A stretch of 39,732 nucleotides of DNA from Candidatus Doudnabacteria bacterium RIFCSPHIGHO2_01_48_18 (GCA_001777515.1 MFEF01000004.1:1-39732); one strand, 5' to 3'; shown: positions 24,716 through 35,576, counted from the stretch's first letter. The notes: generated by a model not told the origin, from the sequence alone. Program-made: numbers and translations.

Positions 24716-25261
24716 CTAAATCTTTTTAGCTTGTAAGAAATCTAGTTCAACCGGGGTTTCTCGGCCAAAGATCGAAATGAGCACTTTGATCTTGCCTTTG
24801 GCTTCGTCGATCTCGGAAACCTTGCCTTCGTAGCCTTTGAACGGACCGTCTGTAATGCGGACCAGGTCATGGACGACAAATTCTATCTTGTACTTCGGCT
24901 CCTCGAGGCCCATTCGCTTCTGAATAACCTTGACCTCTTCGTCTGAAATAGGTGTTGGGATTGTACCAGAACCGACGAAGCCTGTCACGTTGGGGGTGTT
25001 TCGGACCACATACCAGGAATCATCAGTAACGATCATGCTGACGAGCACGTATCCTGGGAAAATTTTCTCCTCCACGGTCGAGCGCTTACCCTCGCGAATC
25101 TTGATCTTTTTTTCTTTCGGCACAATGACCTCAAAAATCTTGTCGTCCATGCCCATGGACTCGATTCTCTGCTTGAGGTTATTTACCACAGAATCTTCAT
25201 ACCCAGAATAGGTATGAAGGACGTACCAATGTTTTTCACCTGTTGTAACTTGCCTCGGCAT
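24716..25261 (-). CDS. nusG: Transcription termination/antitermination factor NusG
   Basis: 181 residues: NGN domain (HWYVLHTYSGYEDSVVNNLKQRIES...GYVLVSMIVTDDSWYVVRNTPNVTGFVG) and C-terminal KOW domain (DLVRITDGPFKGYEGKVSEIDEAKGKIKVLISIFGRETPVELDF). Travels with RNA polymerase, couples to ribosomal S10 or Rho. It lies in the standard secE-nusG-rplK order. Confidence 0.98.
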   Translation of the reverse strand: MPRQVTTGEKHWYVLHTYSGYEDSVVNNLKQRIESMGMDDKIFEVIVPKEKKIKIREGKRSTVEEKIFPGYVLVSMIVTDDSWYVVRNTPNVTGFVGSGTIPTPISDEEVKVIQKRMGLEEPKYKIEFVVHDLVRITDGPFKGYEGKVSEIDEAKGKIKVLISIFGRETPVELDFLQAKKI

Positions 25262-25270
25262 ATTATCTGT

Positions 25271-25456
25271 TTATCTGTTGACCAGAAAGCCAATTAATTT
25301 GGCAAGGCCGAAATCTATGAGACCAAGAAACACGGCGACAATCGCGCAGAACAGCGCAACAATGCCCGTCATTTTGAATGCTTCTCGTCTGGACGGCCAG
25401 ACAACCTTGCCTAGCTCAAGCTTTACTTCTCTAAAAAATTGTACGATTCTTCCCAT
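25271..25456 (-). CDS. secE: Preprotein translocase subunit SecE
   Basis: 61 residues, a single-helix minimal SecE: amphipathic FREVKLELGKVVWPSRREAFKMT (the conserved VxWPSR motif) followed by one membrane helix (GIVALFCAIVAVFLGLIDFG). Clamps SecY in the translocon. It begins the secE-nusG-rplK-orf-rplA operon; a promoter and a leader hairpin lie upstream. Confidence 0.96.
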   Translation of the reverse strand: MGRIVQFFREVKLELGKVVWPSRREAFKMTGIVALFCAIVAVFLGLIDFGLAKLIGFLVNR

Positions 25457-25490
25457 AAATTGCCTGTTTAAGCCAAAATTAAGCTTTTTT

Positions 25491-25512
25491 AAAAGGCCTT
25501 TCGCGGCCTTTT
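25491..25512 (-). promoter_or_regulatory. Hairpin in the secE leader (possible attenuator)
   Basis: AAAAGGCC (25491-25498)/GGCCTTTT (25505-25512), 8 bp with a 6-nt loop. It lies downstream of the predicted secE start point and upstream of the gene. On the minus strand the stem ends TTTT and is followed by A6, so it could stop a fraction of transcripts or stabilise the 5' end. On the plus strand it also looks like a terminator, but no plus-strand gene leads into it. Confidence 0.5.
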
Positions 25513-25526
25513 ATTTAACTGCGGTC

Positions 25527-25556
25527 ATTATACCATAGCAGTTGGAATAAACGCAA
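25527..25556 (-). promoter_or_regulatory. secE-nusG-ribosomal protein operon promoter
   Basis: Extended -10 TGG-TATAAT (25527-25535) with a weak -35 TTGCGT (25551-25556), spacer 18 nt. The leader to secE would be about 65-70 nt, the longest of the leaders seen here apart from the riboswitch. Confidence 0.6.
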
Positions 25557-25575
25557 ATGTAGGGCCATTTGGTTC

Positions 25576-27594
<2,019 letters not shown>

Positions 27595-27595
<1 letters not shown>

Positions 27596-28734
27596 TATCT
27601 TAGCTCGGCATTAAACTGCTTTTTGGTCTCTTCATAGAGTCTGTTTTGAAGCGGTTCAACCTCTTCGGTTTTGAGGGTCCGTTCTGGGCTTCGGTAAATA
27701 ACGCGGTATGTATAGCTCCTTTTATCTGAGCCGAATTTTTTCGCATCCTCGTATTTATCCAGCAGCTCTACCTGTTCAACCAGGTCGCCGCCGATCTCAC
27801 GGATGAGATCAAAATAGTCATTGGGAACGAAACTTTTATCTACCACAAAGGAAATATCTCGGGTAATCGGCGGGTATTTCGAAACCTCTTTAAATTTATT
27901 GCCAAGCTTCAGCTGCTTTTTGACGCGTTCATCCTGGGACCAGAGAAGCCTTATGTCAGGTATGTCCATGGAAATCATGGCAAACCTCTCAATGCCTGGA
28001 CCGAACGCCCAGCCGGTCCATTTTTCAGGATCCACACCTAATTTTTCAAACACGCTGCCTTTGACTATTCCGGAACCAACAACCTCGAGCCATTTATCGC
28101 CTTTTTGAATCTCCATCTCAAGCGACGGATCAGTATACGGAAACGTATCGGGGTTAAACCGGTATTTCACGCCGTCCCCAAAAATCGCCTTTGCGTAGTC
28201 AGCGAGAGATGCCTTCAGATCTTCAATCGTAATGACCTTTTTATCTTTGGGCGACAAATACCAGGCATCCATCTGATGGAAGACATTCATATGCCTGTTA
28301 TCGAGCTCATCTTTACGGTACACTTTTCCGTAGGAAAAACACCCAACCGGTTCACCAGCTTCCATGCGTTTTTTTACACCCGGGTCTTGCAGGTAGTAAT
28401 ACCACATCACTGTCGTATGCGTGCGCAGGATATGGTTGTCATCAACATAATAAGTATCAGAGCGCGAACGCGCCGGGTGGTCAGGGGCAAAATCAAATAA
28501 ATCAAAACTTATGTCAGTCGGCACGATTTCCGGTACTTCGATCACGTCAAATCCCTGAAATGATGGCGCCGCCAAAACGCGCCCCACGATTTCGCAGATC
28601 GGACTCCCGGGAGTGCGCGATAAATCCGGCATATTCAAATAACGTTTGAGGCGGTTTGCCGGGGCGTCATTTTTGTTTTCTAATTCTTTTTTTAGCCTAT
28701 CTTCGTCTTCTGATTTAACAACAATGTTGGCCAT
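27595..28734 (-). CDS. Single-chain phenylalanine--tRNA ligase (PheS core fused to FDX-ACB, mitochondrial type)
   Basis: 379 residues. Attaches Phe to tRNA-Phe. The class II catalytic core (about 30-270) has HPARSRSDTYY...ILRTHTT, the motif 2 region FSYGKVYRKDELDNRHMNVFHQ and motif 3 FGPGIERFAM (244-253). Unlike bacterial PheS, which stops soon after motif 3 and needs PheT, this protein continues with a full FDX-ACB anticodon-binding domain (283-379: KYPPITRDISFVVD..., IGGDLVEQVELLDKY, YTYRVIYRSPERTL) normally found at the end of PheT. This layout and wording closely match mitochondrial FARS2. The N-terminal coiled-coil of PheS is absent. No pheT follows; gyrB does. No B3/B4 editing domain is present. 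Confidence 0.9.
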
Positions 28735-28737
28735 TGA

Positions 28738-29772
28738 TTATCGAAATTTAAAACTGTTAACTATTCCGGTGTAATACTGATCGAGCGCAGCAGAATCACT
28801 GCAGTTCCATGTTATTGCAATTACAGAATTTCCCTTCCTGAAAAATATCCCATCGTTACTGCAGCCATATTCATCCGCTGTCATGGATCTGAGTCTGACA
28901 GCTGAAGCGCCGTTTATGTTTAATTCCTCAACGGCCTGATAACGTTCGTATACAGCGGTAACCCAATCTTTCAAATTTTGCGCTTCAGCTTGCCCGGCAA
29001 GCGTGATAACAAACGGGTCGGCGGTTATTTCTTCATCGGGAGCTGAGCCAGCGATATAAAGTCCTACTGTTTGCCCATTATTCTCCTCCCGCAGGACCAA
29101 TTCTTGCGGGTATTCAACGCTGTAATTGTACGCTTTATTCACATAAAGCGTTTTATTGCTCGCAGCCGCAGCGTCTGCTTTTGTTCTCAAAGTAGTTATG
29201 GTTGGTTCATGCAAGCCCAAATCCACGCTCTTCTGCAGCCATTTTTGCCGCTCAGCAGAATCAGCTCTATCTGTAGAGTTGAGGACTGGGCTATAACCGC
29301 GCGCGACTTCTTGACCGTCATCATAACTGTCGCTGTCAGTGTCAAAGAGCATGGGATCACTACCGAAGATATCAACCTCATCGCCGTCAGCGATTCCATC
29401 GCCATCACTGTCTGCCTTTTGAAAATCAGTCCCCGCGATGTCTTCTCGCTCGTTTGAGAGGCCATCATCGTCAGTATCCGCCCTGGCCAGGGTCGCGGGG
29501 TCATCAATGCTTAGTTTCGGCTGGACATTGGGCAGATTAGCCTGGATGCGCATGTAAATGTAGTATCCGGCGGCAGCCAAAACCGCGATCGTGAAAATTC
29601 CCGCGATGATCGCGATGGTTTTCTTGCCGCGCTGTGGAGCGGGCCTCGAAACCAGATTGGCTGGACCATCGGCAGGAGGCGTGGCCGGCTTGGTACCCTC
29701 AAATTTTGGCATGACAACGAAATCTAAACCACTTTTGTCTGCGTCAGATTTTTTGTTATTAATAACGTCCAT
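28738..29772 (-). CDS. Membrane-anchored protein with thrombospondin type 3 calcium repeats
   Basis: 344 residues: a disordered cytoplasmic start rich in Pro (25-50), one membrane helix (51-74), then an exported part. Three Asp-rich repeats bind calcium by family precedent: DTDDDGLSNERE (99-110), DSDGDGIADGDE (121-132), DTDSDSYDDGQE (144-155). From about 195 there is a globular domain (YNYSVEYPQELVLREENN... to the C-terminus) resembling the PsbP/lipoprotein-like folds found behind such anchors, with two Cys (CSNDG, WNCSD) that could form a disulfide. Likely a surface protein, role unknown. It sits 3 nt from both neighbours, ORF 29775-30140 and pheS, so it is part of one transcript. Confidence 0.82.
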   Translation of the reverse strand: MDVINNKKSDADKSGLDFVVMPKFEGTKPATPPADGPANLVSRPAPQRGKKTIAIIAGIFTIAVLAAAGYYIYMRIQANLPNVQPKLSIDDPATLARADTDDDGLSNEREDIAGTDFQKADSDGDGIADGDEVDIFGSDPMLFDTDSDSYDDGQEVARGYSPVLNSTDRADSAERQKWLQKSVDLGLHEPTITTLRTKADAAAASNKTLYVNKAYNYSVEYPQELVLREENNGQTVGLYIAGSAPDEEITADPFVITLAGQAEAQNLKDWVTAVYERYQAVEELNINGASAVRLRSMTADEYGCSNDGIFFRKGNSVIAITWNCSDSAALDQYYTGIVNSFKFR

Positions 29773-29774
29773 AA

Positions 29775-30140
29775 CTATTGAATATAAAGCTCAAGTAAGA
29801 CAAAGATCAAAAACAGCAACCCCGCGGACCAGAGGTTAAAGACTTTTCCCGCTTGAAGCATAAGTATCGCTACGGTCAAAAAACCGATTAATACCGCTTG
29901 TCGATTTGAGGCCCTGACCAGATCGCTGCGCACGGCCCCGCGCCACAGTGTGATGCGAACAGCGTATCCTGCGAACAAAGCTGCTCCATAACTACCTGTA
30001 AATACCAGGATATACACGGCGGCGAGCGGCCATGCCCCGCCTTTGTCAGGAGCAAAGCCTAAAATCACATACGCCAGGCCCGCCGCTGCTATAACCACGG
30101 CTCCAAAAGCAAGGAACATGTGTGTAACTGGTTTTGCCAT
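29775..30140 (-). CDS. 121-aa four-helix membrane protein
   Basis: Four hydrophobic helices are visible: FLAFGAVVIAAAGLAYVILG, LAAVYILVFTGSYGAALFAG, VLIGFLTVAILMLQAGKV and SAGLLFLIFVLLELYI, joined by a basic loop (RITLWRGAVRSDLVRASNRQ). No catalytic motif. Proteins of this size and pattern are frequent in CPR genomes and lack an assigned role. First gene of the 29775-pheS transcript, driven by the minus-strand half of a bidirectional promoter. Confidence 0.72.
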   Translation of the reverse strand: MAKPVTHMFLAFGAVVIAAAGLAYVILGFAPDKGGAWPLAAVYILVFTGSYGAALFAGYAVRITLWRGAVRSDLVRASNRQAVLIGFLTVAILMLQAGKVFNLWSAGLLFLIFVLLELYIQ

Positions 30141-30150
30141 GTGATTAGCG

Positions 30151-30166
30151 TGCTATAATTATACCA
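30151..30166. promoter_or_regulatory. Symmetrical bidirectional promoter (shared -10 palindrome)
   Basis: The 10-bp palindrome TATAATTATA (30154-30163) gives a TATAAT on each strand. Each is preceded by an extended -10 TGn: TGC-TATAAT on plus (30151-30159), TGG-TATAAT on minus (30166-30158). Plus -10 ends 10 nt before the CAP-protein ATG; minus -10 ends 17 nt before the 121-aa ORF ATG. Confidence 0.75.
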
Positions 30167-30169
30167 TAA

Positions 30170-31147
30170 ATGAACCCCATATCCAACTTTTTCATAGCTC
30201 AGGAAAGCAACAACTATCGGCCTGGCGCGCTATCCTACAAGGCTTTGTTTATTTACGCTCTGTTACTGCTCCTGCTGAGGTTATTGCTAGCGTCGCTGCC
30301 AGCTCAAAGCGCCGCCGTCGAATCGCAAACCCTCATGGATTTGATCAATGCTGAACGCTCGAACAGGAACCTGACGACGCTCACCACACATCAGAGCTTG
30401 GTCTTCGCTGCTTCGCAGAAATCTCAGGATATGATTGAACGCGATTATTTTGCTCACATTGATCCTGACGGCAACTATATCTGGGGCAGAATAACGGCGG
30501 CTGGATACGGCGCATACAAGATATTGGGCGAAAACCTTGCCGTAGATTTTTTGACTTCGGAAGGCATGGTCAAAGCATGGATAGACAGCCCGACACACAG
30601 AGATAATTTACTGCATAGAGATTTTCTGGAACAGGGACTGGTCGCGCTTTACGGAGATTTTAACGACAGATATACCAACCTCACCACAAGCCTTTTTGGA
30701 ACGAGGGTGGCAGGCACGTTCACTCCTCCGCCGCCTCCGTCGCAACAGCTGTCACAACCTTCGCTTCCGCCTGCGGGCGGATCAGCGCCAACACCTGCCC
30801 CACCGCCTCCAGTCGCTCTTGTTCCTGCGCAGCAGCCTGTTTCCAATCCGACAACAACGCAGCCGACAATTACTCCTGTGACGAGCACGCAAAGACCGAT
30901 TGAACATCGTCCATGCTGCGCTCAAACCGGGACTGATGGACTTTTGTCGAAACTAAACCTTCAATCAGCGGTTGCGACCAGTCGGATAATATTCACGCTG
31001 ATCGGGATCATGCTTCTCGGGATCTTTTCTATTGATTCCGTGATAATCTCAAAACATGAGGCTGCTGTTGTCCGCAGCCATTCCAGCGCTCATTTATTCG
31101 GGCTGATGATTCTGGTTCTGATTTCAATACTGATTTGGTGGTGGTAA
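30170..31147 (+). CDS. CAP/SCP-domain protein with proline-rich linker and C-terminal membrane helices
   Basis: 325 residues. An N-terminal membrane helix (ALFIYALLLLLLRLLLASL), a CAP domain (LMDLINAERSNRNLTTLTTHQSLVFAA..., DYFAHIDPDG, GENLAV, WIDSPTHRDNLLHRDFLEQGL) with the family's conserved His and Glu positions, then a Pro/Thr/Gln-rich linker with PPPPP runs, and two hydrophobic helices near the C-terminus (IIFTLIGIMLLGIFSIDSV and LFGLMILVLISILIW). The CAP domain probably stands outside the membrane, tethered at both ends. CAP proteins bind sterols/lipids or act as proteases in other organisms; no role can be set here. Start ATG 30170 is 10 nt from the -10 box. Confidence 0.9.
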   Translation: MNPISNFFIAQESNNYRPGALSYKALFIYALLLLLLRLLLASLPAQSAAVESQTLMDLINAERSNRNLTTLTTHQSLVFAASQKSQDMIERDYFAHIDPDGNYIWGRITAAGYGAYKILGENLAVDFLTSEGMVKAWIDSPTHRDNLLHRDFLEQGLVALYGDFNDRYTNLTTSLFGTRVAGTFTPPPPPSQQLSQPSLPPAGGSAPTPAPPPPVALVPAQQPVSNPTTTQPTITPVTSTQRPIEHRPCCAQTGTDGLLSKLNLQSAVATSRIIFTLIGIMLLGIFSIDSVIISKHEAAVVRSHSSAHLFGLMILVLISILIWWW

Positions 31148-31149
31148 GC

Positions 31150-31223
31150 CCCCACACCAAAAAATCTGAATTATATTCCGGCGAAGCTGAAGAAATATTT
31201 TCTTAGATTTTTCTGGTGTGGGG
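31150..31223. terminator. Bidirectional terminator between convergent genes
   Basis: CCCCACACCAAAAAATCT (31150-31167) pairs with AGATTTTTCTGGTGTGGGG (31205-31223) with one bulged base and a 37-nt loop. It separates the CAP gene from the minus-strand membrane-protein gene that ends at 31229. Confidence 0.7.
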
Positions 31224-31228
31224 TAAAT

Positions 31229-32128
31229 CTAGTAAATCCGTTCGGAGAAATTGGTTGTACTGAACACTAAGACTAAAATCAGAAACAGTACCGCGAAATA
31301 TTCGTAAATCAATTCGCGTCTCAGGTTGTTTTCTATGAATTTGTGCTGCATCAGACCCCAAATCGCGTTATACACTGCAGAAATAGCAAGCGCGCCGCTA
31401 AAATAATTGACGTTCCAAATGCTGAAAATCATCGCGGCAAACTCCGCGGTCACGAGACCACCGATGAGTATCAACTTCACGGTATTGTGACGAATATAAT
31501 GGTGCTGATAGAAAGCTTGGTGTATCAAAACATAGGTGAGCGCGAAAACCGCCATCGCGAAACTAATCGCCCCGGCGCCGAAATACCGGACCAAGCCAAA
31601 AACAGCGGTAAAAGAAGCATGTGACGCAAAAAGTTTTGTGAGAAAAATGATTTGACGCACGTTGCGGTGCGTATTTTTATGCTCATAAAAGACTGTTTTC
31701 ATGTACCAGTAAGCAATGGTTAGCGCCGCGGAAGAAGCCAGTATGACCACCTGCTTTATACCCGTTTCGAATGGGTTCAAAAAAAGCAAAACCACCGCTG
31801 ACCAATATATTATCCCTGGCAAGACCAGAAAATTGTAGTAATGAACGCCGTGATTGTCCGCAGAAAGGTAAGCGAACCTCGACCTTATGCCGTGAATCAC
31901 CGTTTTTTTCCAGGCGCGCAAAGTTTTGGTGGGGCGGAGGTGCAGGTCAAAGACCACGCTTTGCCAGAAAACAAGAAAGGCGTAGCCGACGAGGCTGATC
32001 CAGAGGAAATGCCCCAGTTGGTAGGATTCGAGCGATTTACTGATCGCCTGCAAACCGAAAAAACTGGCGAGTGTTGCGACAGCGACAATTATTAATTTGT
32101 GGTTTTTCGGATGGACAACGTGCTTCAC
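31229..32128 (-). CDS. Polytopic membrane protein of unknown function
   Basis: 299 residues with about eight hydrophobic helices (for example LIIVAVATLASFFGLQAIS, HFLWISLVGYAFLVFWQSVVF, YNFLVLPGIIYWSAVVLLFL, QVVILASSAALTIAYWY, AISFAMAVFALTYVLIHQAF, LILIGGLVTAEFAAMIFSIW, FAVLFLILVLVFS). The hydrophilic parts are rich in His (HHYIRHN, EHKNTHRN, ADNHGVHYYN). No known motif. It follows the UvrD-like gene by 24 nt, so it may share its mRNA, and it ends at a bidirectional terminator. Confidence 0.75.
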   Translation of the reverse strand: MKHVVHPKNHKLIIVAVATLASFFGLQAISKSLESYQLGHFLWISLVGYAFLVFWQSVVFDLHLRPTKTLRAWKKTVIHGIRSRFAYLSADNHGVHYYNFLVLPGIIYWSAVVLLFLNPFETGIKQVVILASSAALTIAYWYMKTVFYEHKNTHRNVRQIIFLTKLFASHASFTAVFGLVRYFGAGAISFAMAVFALTYVLIHQAFYQHHYIRHNTVKLILIGGLVTAEFAAMIFSIWNVNYFSGALAISAVYNAIWGLMQHKFIENNLRRELIYEYFAVLFLILVLVFSTTNFSERIY

Positions 32129-32152
32129 AGGGTTTTTGTTTTAGTATCGTTT

Positions 32153-35080
32153 CTAGAGTTCCAATTCAAGATATTTGCACTTGGTTTTGTGGGAGGCCTG
32201 TTGATCATATTTCAGAAACGCATTGCTTCTGGTGCAATCCACTATTTTTTCAACCCATTCCAGAAAATCCTGTTTCAGCTCCTCAATATCCTTTGCTCCG
32301 CCAAGAAATGACTTCTTTTCCAATTTATCCTTTAAATACCAATATTGCAAATCTGCAACCTTTTCTCCAAAGGCTTCTGTGGCCGCCCACTGGTAACTGA
32401 GGAGCTGCTTCTTATCAACCTTCTCAATATTCCTTGAAGCGCCGGTTTTGTAATCGATGATGCGCAGTCCTAAATCAGTCTCGTCAACCCTGTCAATTTT
32501 ACCAGTAAAATAGTAATTCCCTAGTTTCAGCTTGAAAGCTTTTTCCAAATATTTCGGCTTGGGATTGTTGGCCTGGCACTCCGCGTAAAAATCAGTGATG
32601 ATTCGCATGCCAACTTTTTTATATTCCTCCATCTGCTGGCGGGAGTCATACCAGTCATCTATCCAGGATTTTTCGTATATGCTTCGAAGTGTTTCAAAAG
32701 CCGGCAGCTCAGGTTTGGCAGGCGATCCAAACAAGTCCGGTGAGTTTATGGTCTGTTTGTACAGATTCAAATATTTTTCTAGTACTGTGTGAATCGTTAT
32801 CCCAAACGACTGCACGCCGCTGCCAGCGACCGGTAAGCGCATAATGTAACGGTATTTGTACTCCAGCGGGCATTTTTCGAACAGCGAAATCTGCGAAAAA
32901 GAAAAATATTTTGGTAATGGCAGCTTGAACGGCTCAAATTTGATTCGTTTCACTATCGCTACTTGTCCCGTGGCTTTTGCCGCCTTGGTTTTTTCCACCA
33001 GTCCGAGGTCGTGCAAAAAAAGCGATGGCCGCTTCTTCCTTTTTCCGCCGTAATCCTCCGCGGAGGTCAAATACAAGCCGAGTTTTGCCCTGGTCATCGC
33101 CACGTAAAACAACCTTCGTTCTTCTTCAATATGAAAATCCCCTTCTGGCAAAAACTCCTTGATAAGCTCCACAGGAATCTCAATTTGTTCGCGCCGCTCT
33201 ATGGTTGGAAACCTCTTGTCTACCATGCCCACCACGAAGACGTGGGTAAATTCAAGGCCTTTGGCCGCATGAACCGTGAGCAGTTTCACTGCTTCTGGAC
33301 CTGATTCCGGATCAAACTCCACATCGCCTTCCTCCCCTGCTTCCTGCTCCAGAAGCAGGGTTGTCAAAAAAGTCCTGGTTGATTTGTCAGGCGATTCATT
33401 TTGAAAATCTTGGATGCGGCGGCGGAAGGTTTCCAGGTATCGGGCATTCTGCATGCCTTCGTGGGTAGCTGTATCGATACGGTTAGTGAATTTGAGGTCG
33501 TTGATAGCTGCTACATAGATTTGATCAGCGGTTTTGGTTTTGACAAGCTCGCTGTGTTTGCGCAGGATCTCAAAAAACAGCCTGATGCCAGTTTTGGAAT
33601 CGTCGTCAATAGTTGGAGCGGCGATTTTCAAGGCCTCAAACAACGAAAGAGACTTGCGTTTGGCATAGGATGCGTACTCGACGATCGCATCGTGGGAGAT
33701 TCTAAATATCGGCAGTTTCAAAACGCGGTAAAGCGCAGGGCTCTCATGATAGTTATCCAGGAGCTTGAAATACGCGAGGATATCAAGAATGATAGTTTTG
33801 TTGTACAGGCCTTTGTTGGCAAAATATATAAATGGCACGCCTTCTTCCTCAAGTTTTGTAAGAAACGGCTCTAGGGTGCCATGGGACCTCGCGAGTATAG
33901 CAAAATCATTAAGTGTCAAAGCCGGATATTCTCTTTGTAGCTCTGCGATTTTATTTACCACGAGGTTCGCCTCTAACAGATAATCAGAAGCTTCTAAATG
34001 CAAAATCTGTCCAGGCGAAGTTGTTTGGCTTTTGAGCTTCTTTGAGAGTTTCAGCTTTATCTCGAGGCGGTCCGGGTTGTTGGCCTGGATAAAATCGTAT
34101 GCGCTGTCCAGAATCTTTTGTCCGGAACGATAGTTGTCGGTGAGGGAAATAAATTTTCCTTCCGGGTAATCCTTTTGGAAATGCAGAATGTTAGAAATAG
34201 ATGCGCCGCGGAATTTGAAAATACTTTGATCATCATCTCCAACCACGGTGATGTTATTATCTGGCGCCGCCAAAAGCTTTAACAGCTCATACTGCGCCAG
34301 GTTGGTATCCTGAAATTCGTCGACGAGGATGTATTTATAGCGCCTCTGTAAGCGCGCCAGAATCTTCGGTCTTTTTTTCAATAATTGCAGAGTGTAATTG
34401 ATGAGGTCGCCAAAATCGAGCGCTGAATTTTCTACAAGCATTTTATTGTAAACATGGTATGCGCCGGCAATTTCCCTTAACCTTTTCGGTTCCCCTGGGA
34501 CATCATCTTCTGTCCGTGTTTCCGCGCCTCCAGTATCCAATTCCAGCTTTTCTGCGTAATCCAAATATTCTTCAGGGGTGATGAGCTCATCCTTAAGCCT
34601 GGAAAAGTGCGACAGCATAGCTTTGATGAATTTGGTGGGGTTCCCCAGAGGCCGGTAATAATCGAGGTCAAATTTATCAAGGTTGTTGCGAACGAGAAGC
34701 CACTGTCCAACCTCATTCAATACTTTGAAATCAGGCAGACCAATCTCAATCCCGTATTCGCGTAAAATCTGTTCACCAAAGGCATGAAACGTTGAAATCT
34801 GCATGTTTACGTAACCTGTCGGAACAAGCATGTCCACGCGCTCTTCCATTTCCCCTGCTGCTTTCTCCCCAAAAGCGAGGGCCAAAATCTCATCCGGTTT
34901 GGCGCCTTGCTCGATAAGGTATGCGATGCGCCTGGTGATAACAGTGGTTTTTCCCGTACCCGCGCCAGCAACAATAAGAAGCGGACCGTCTTTGTGCGTG
35001 ACCGCTTTTTCCTGCTCGGCATTGAGACCGTCCAGGAGCTTGGATTTTTTTAAAATTTTAATTTCGGTCTGCGAGGGCAT
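32153..35080 (-). CDS. UvrD/AddA-like helicase with C-terminal PD-(D/E)XK nuclease domain
   Basis: 975 residues. Superfamily 1A helicase: LIVAGAGTGKTTVITRRIAYL (Walker A), LVDEFQDTNLAQYELL (DExx box), VVGDDDQSIFKFRGAS (motif III region), LLTVHAAKGLEFTHVFVVGM and RLFYVAMTRAKLGLYL. From about 745 a PDDEXK_1 domain starts (FSFSQISLFEKCPLEYKYRY, then KIDRVDETDLGLRIIDYKTG with the D-...-DYK catalytic core). A helicase joined to this nuclease acts in double-strand-break or branched-DNA processing, as in AddAB/RecBCD and related proteins. The C-terminal Cys cluster of AddB-type iron-sulfur nucleases looks incomplete (one Cys near the end, HKTKCKYLELEL). No AddB-like partner is visible nearby. Confidence 0.92.
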   Translation of the reverse strand: MPSQTEIKILKKSKLLDGLNAEQEKAVTHKDGPLLIVAGAGTGKTTVITRRIAYLIEQGAKPDEILALAFGEKAAGEMEERVDMLVPTGYVNMQISTFHAFGEQILREYGIEIGLPDFKVLNEVGQWLLVRNNLDKFDLDYYRPLGNPTKFIKAMLSHFSRLKDELITPEEYLDYAEKLELDTGGAETRTEDDVPGEPKRLREIAGAYHVYNKMLVENSALDFGDLINYTLQLLKKRPKILARLQRRYKYILVDEFQDTNLAQYELLKLLAAPDNNITVVGDDDQSIFKFRGASISNILHFQKDYPEGKFISLTDNYRSGQKILDSAYDFIQANNPDRLEIKLKLSKKLKSQTTSPGQILHLEASDYLLEANLVVNKIAELQREYPALTLNDFAILARSHGTLEPFLTKLEEEGVPFIYFANKGLYNKTIILDILAYFKLLDNYHESPALYRVLKLPIFRISHDAIVEYASYAKRKSLSLFEALKIAAPTIDDDSKTGIRLFFEILRKHSELVKTKTADQIYVAAINDLKFTNRIDTATHEGMQNARYLETFRRRIQDFQNESPDKSTRTFLTTLLLEQEAGEEGDVEFDPESGPEAVKLLTVHAAKGLEFTHVFVVGMVDKRFPTIERREQIEIPVELIKEFLPEGDFHIEEERRLFYVAMTRAKLGLYLTSAEDYGGKRKKRPSLFLHDLGLVEKTKAAKATGQVAIVKRIKFEPFKLPLPKYFSFSQISLFEKCPLEYKYRYIMRLPVAGSGVQSFGITIHTVLEKYLNLYKQTINSPDLFGSPAKPELPAFETLRSIYEKSWIDDWYDSRQQMEEYKKVGMRIITDFYAECQANNPKPKYLEKAFKLKLGNYYFTGKIDRVDETDLGLRIIDYKTGASRNIEKVDKKQLLSYQWAATEAFGEKVADLQYWYLKDKLEKKSFLGGAKDIEELKQDFLEWVEKIVDCTRSNAFLKYDQQASHKTKCKYLELEL

Positions 35081-35086
35081 GAGATT

Positions 35087-35095
35087 ATTTTAACA
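35087..35095 (-). promoter_or_regulatory. uvrD-like gene promoter, extended -10
   Basis: TGT-TAAAAT (35095-35087, minus strand) is an extended -10; only 6 nt remain to the ATG, so the transcript would start at or beside the start codon. No good -35 was found. Confidence 0.45.
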
Positions 35096-35096
35096 C

Positions 35097-35125
35097 GAAC
35101 GGCGCATCTGCTGCTTGAGCCGTTC
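35097..35125 (-). terminator. Weak hairpin over the PIN-gene stop
   Basis: GAACGGC (35097-35103)/GCCGTTC (35119-35125) forms a 7-bp stem that includes part of the PIN-gene stop codon. The minus-strand sequence after it (GTGTTAAAAT) has no clean T-run, so termination would be modest. Confidence 0.4.
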
Positions 35126-35576
35126 AATTACCCATGATCATCCGGGACCAATCAGACCAGGCCGAGCCATCATCAGGCGACTCCGCTTTATATTTGGTCC
35201 AGAATTCTTCCGGAGTAACGATTTTGGTGCCATGATATTCCTCAAGGGCAAGAACTTCTCTATCCCTGGTCACAAGATAATCAGCCGCTGAAGAAACAGC
35301 TGACTCTATCAGTTTATTGTCTTCTGGGTCAGTGACAACATTGAGAGGCTGATAAACTTTGACGATCTGCAGATTCGCAAAAAAATCTTCAAGCGCGTTT
35401 TTATATTCGCGGTCACGGACCAATTTTCGCAGCATCTGACGATTCTCGGACATGGTCTGATGGGTAGCAAAAGCGCCAAGCCGGCCGTCGATTACTTCTC
35501 TGATGATCTTAAACGCAATCGAATTCTCATCGTCTGCTCCCTGTATGATCACATTGGTATCAACAACGATTTTCAT
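35124..35576 (-). CDS. PIN-domain ribonuclease (toxin-like)
   Basis: 150 residues. PIN proteins are Mg-dependent single-strand RNases, many being VapC-type toxins. The acidic set is visible: D6 (VVDTNVI), E44 (SENRQML), D86 (TDPEDNKLIESA) and D105 (YLVTRDREVL). It matches the PIN subfamily annotated as putative toxin component (COG1569-like, from memory). No antitoxin of classical type is adjacent. Instead its ATG overlaps by 4 nt the stop of a 41-aa membrane ORF, itself linked to a VanZ-like and an EamA gene under an FMN riboswitch. It may therefore be an orphan RNase or part of the flavin-responsive operon; either is inference. Confidence 0.85.
   Translation of the reverse strand: MKIVVDTNVIIQGADDENSIAFKIIREVIDGRLGAFATHQTMSENRQMLRKLVRDREYKNALEDFFANLQIVKVYQPLNVVTDPEDNKLIESAVSSAADYLVTRDREVLALEEYHGTKIVTPEEFWTKYKAESPDDGSAWSDWSRMIMGN

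Noticed and set aside
25491-25512. Hairpin before secE as a plus-strand terminator
   Set aside because: No plus-strand gene leads into it; it fits better as a leader hairpin of the minus-strand secE transcript.
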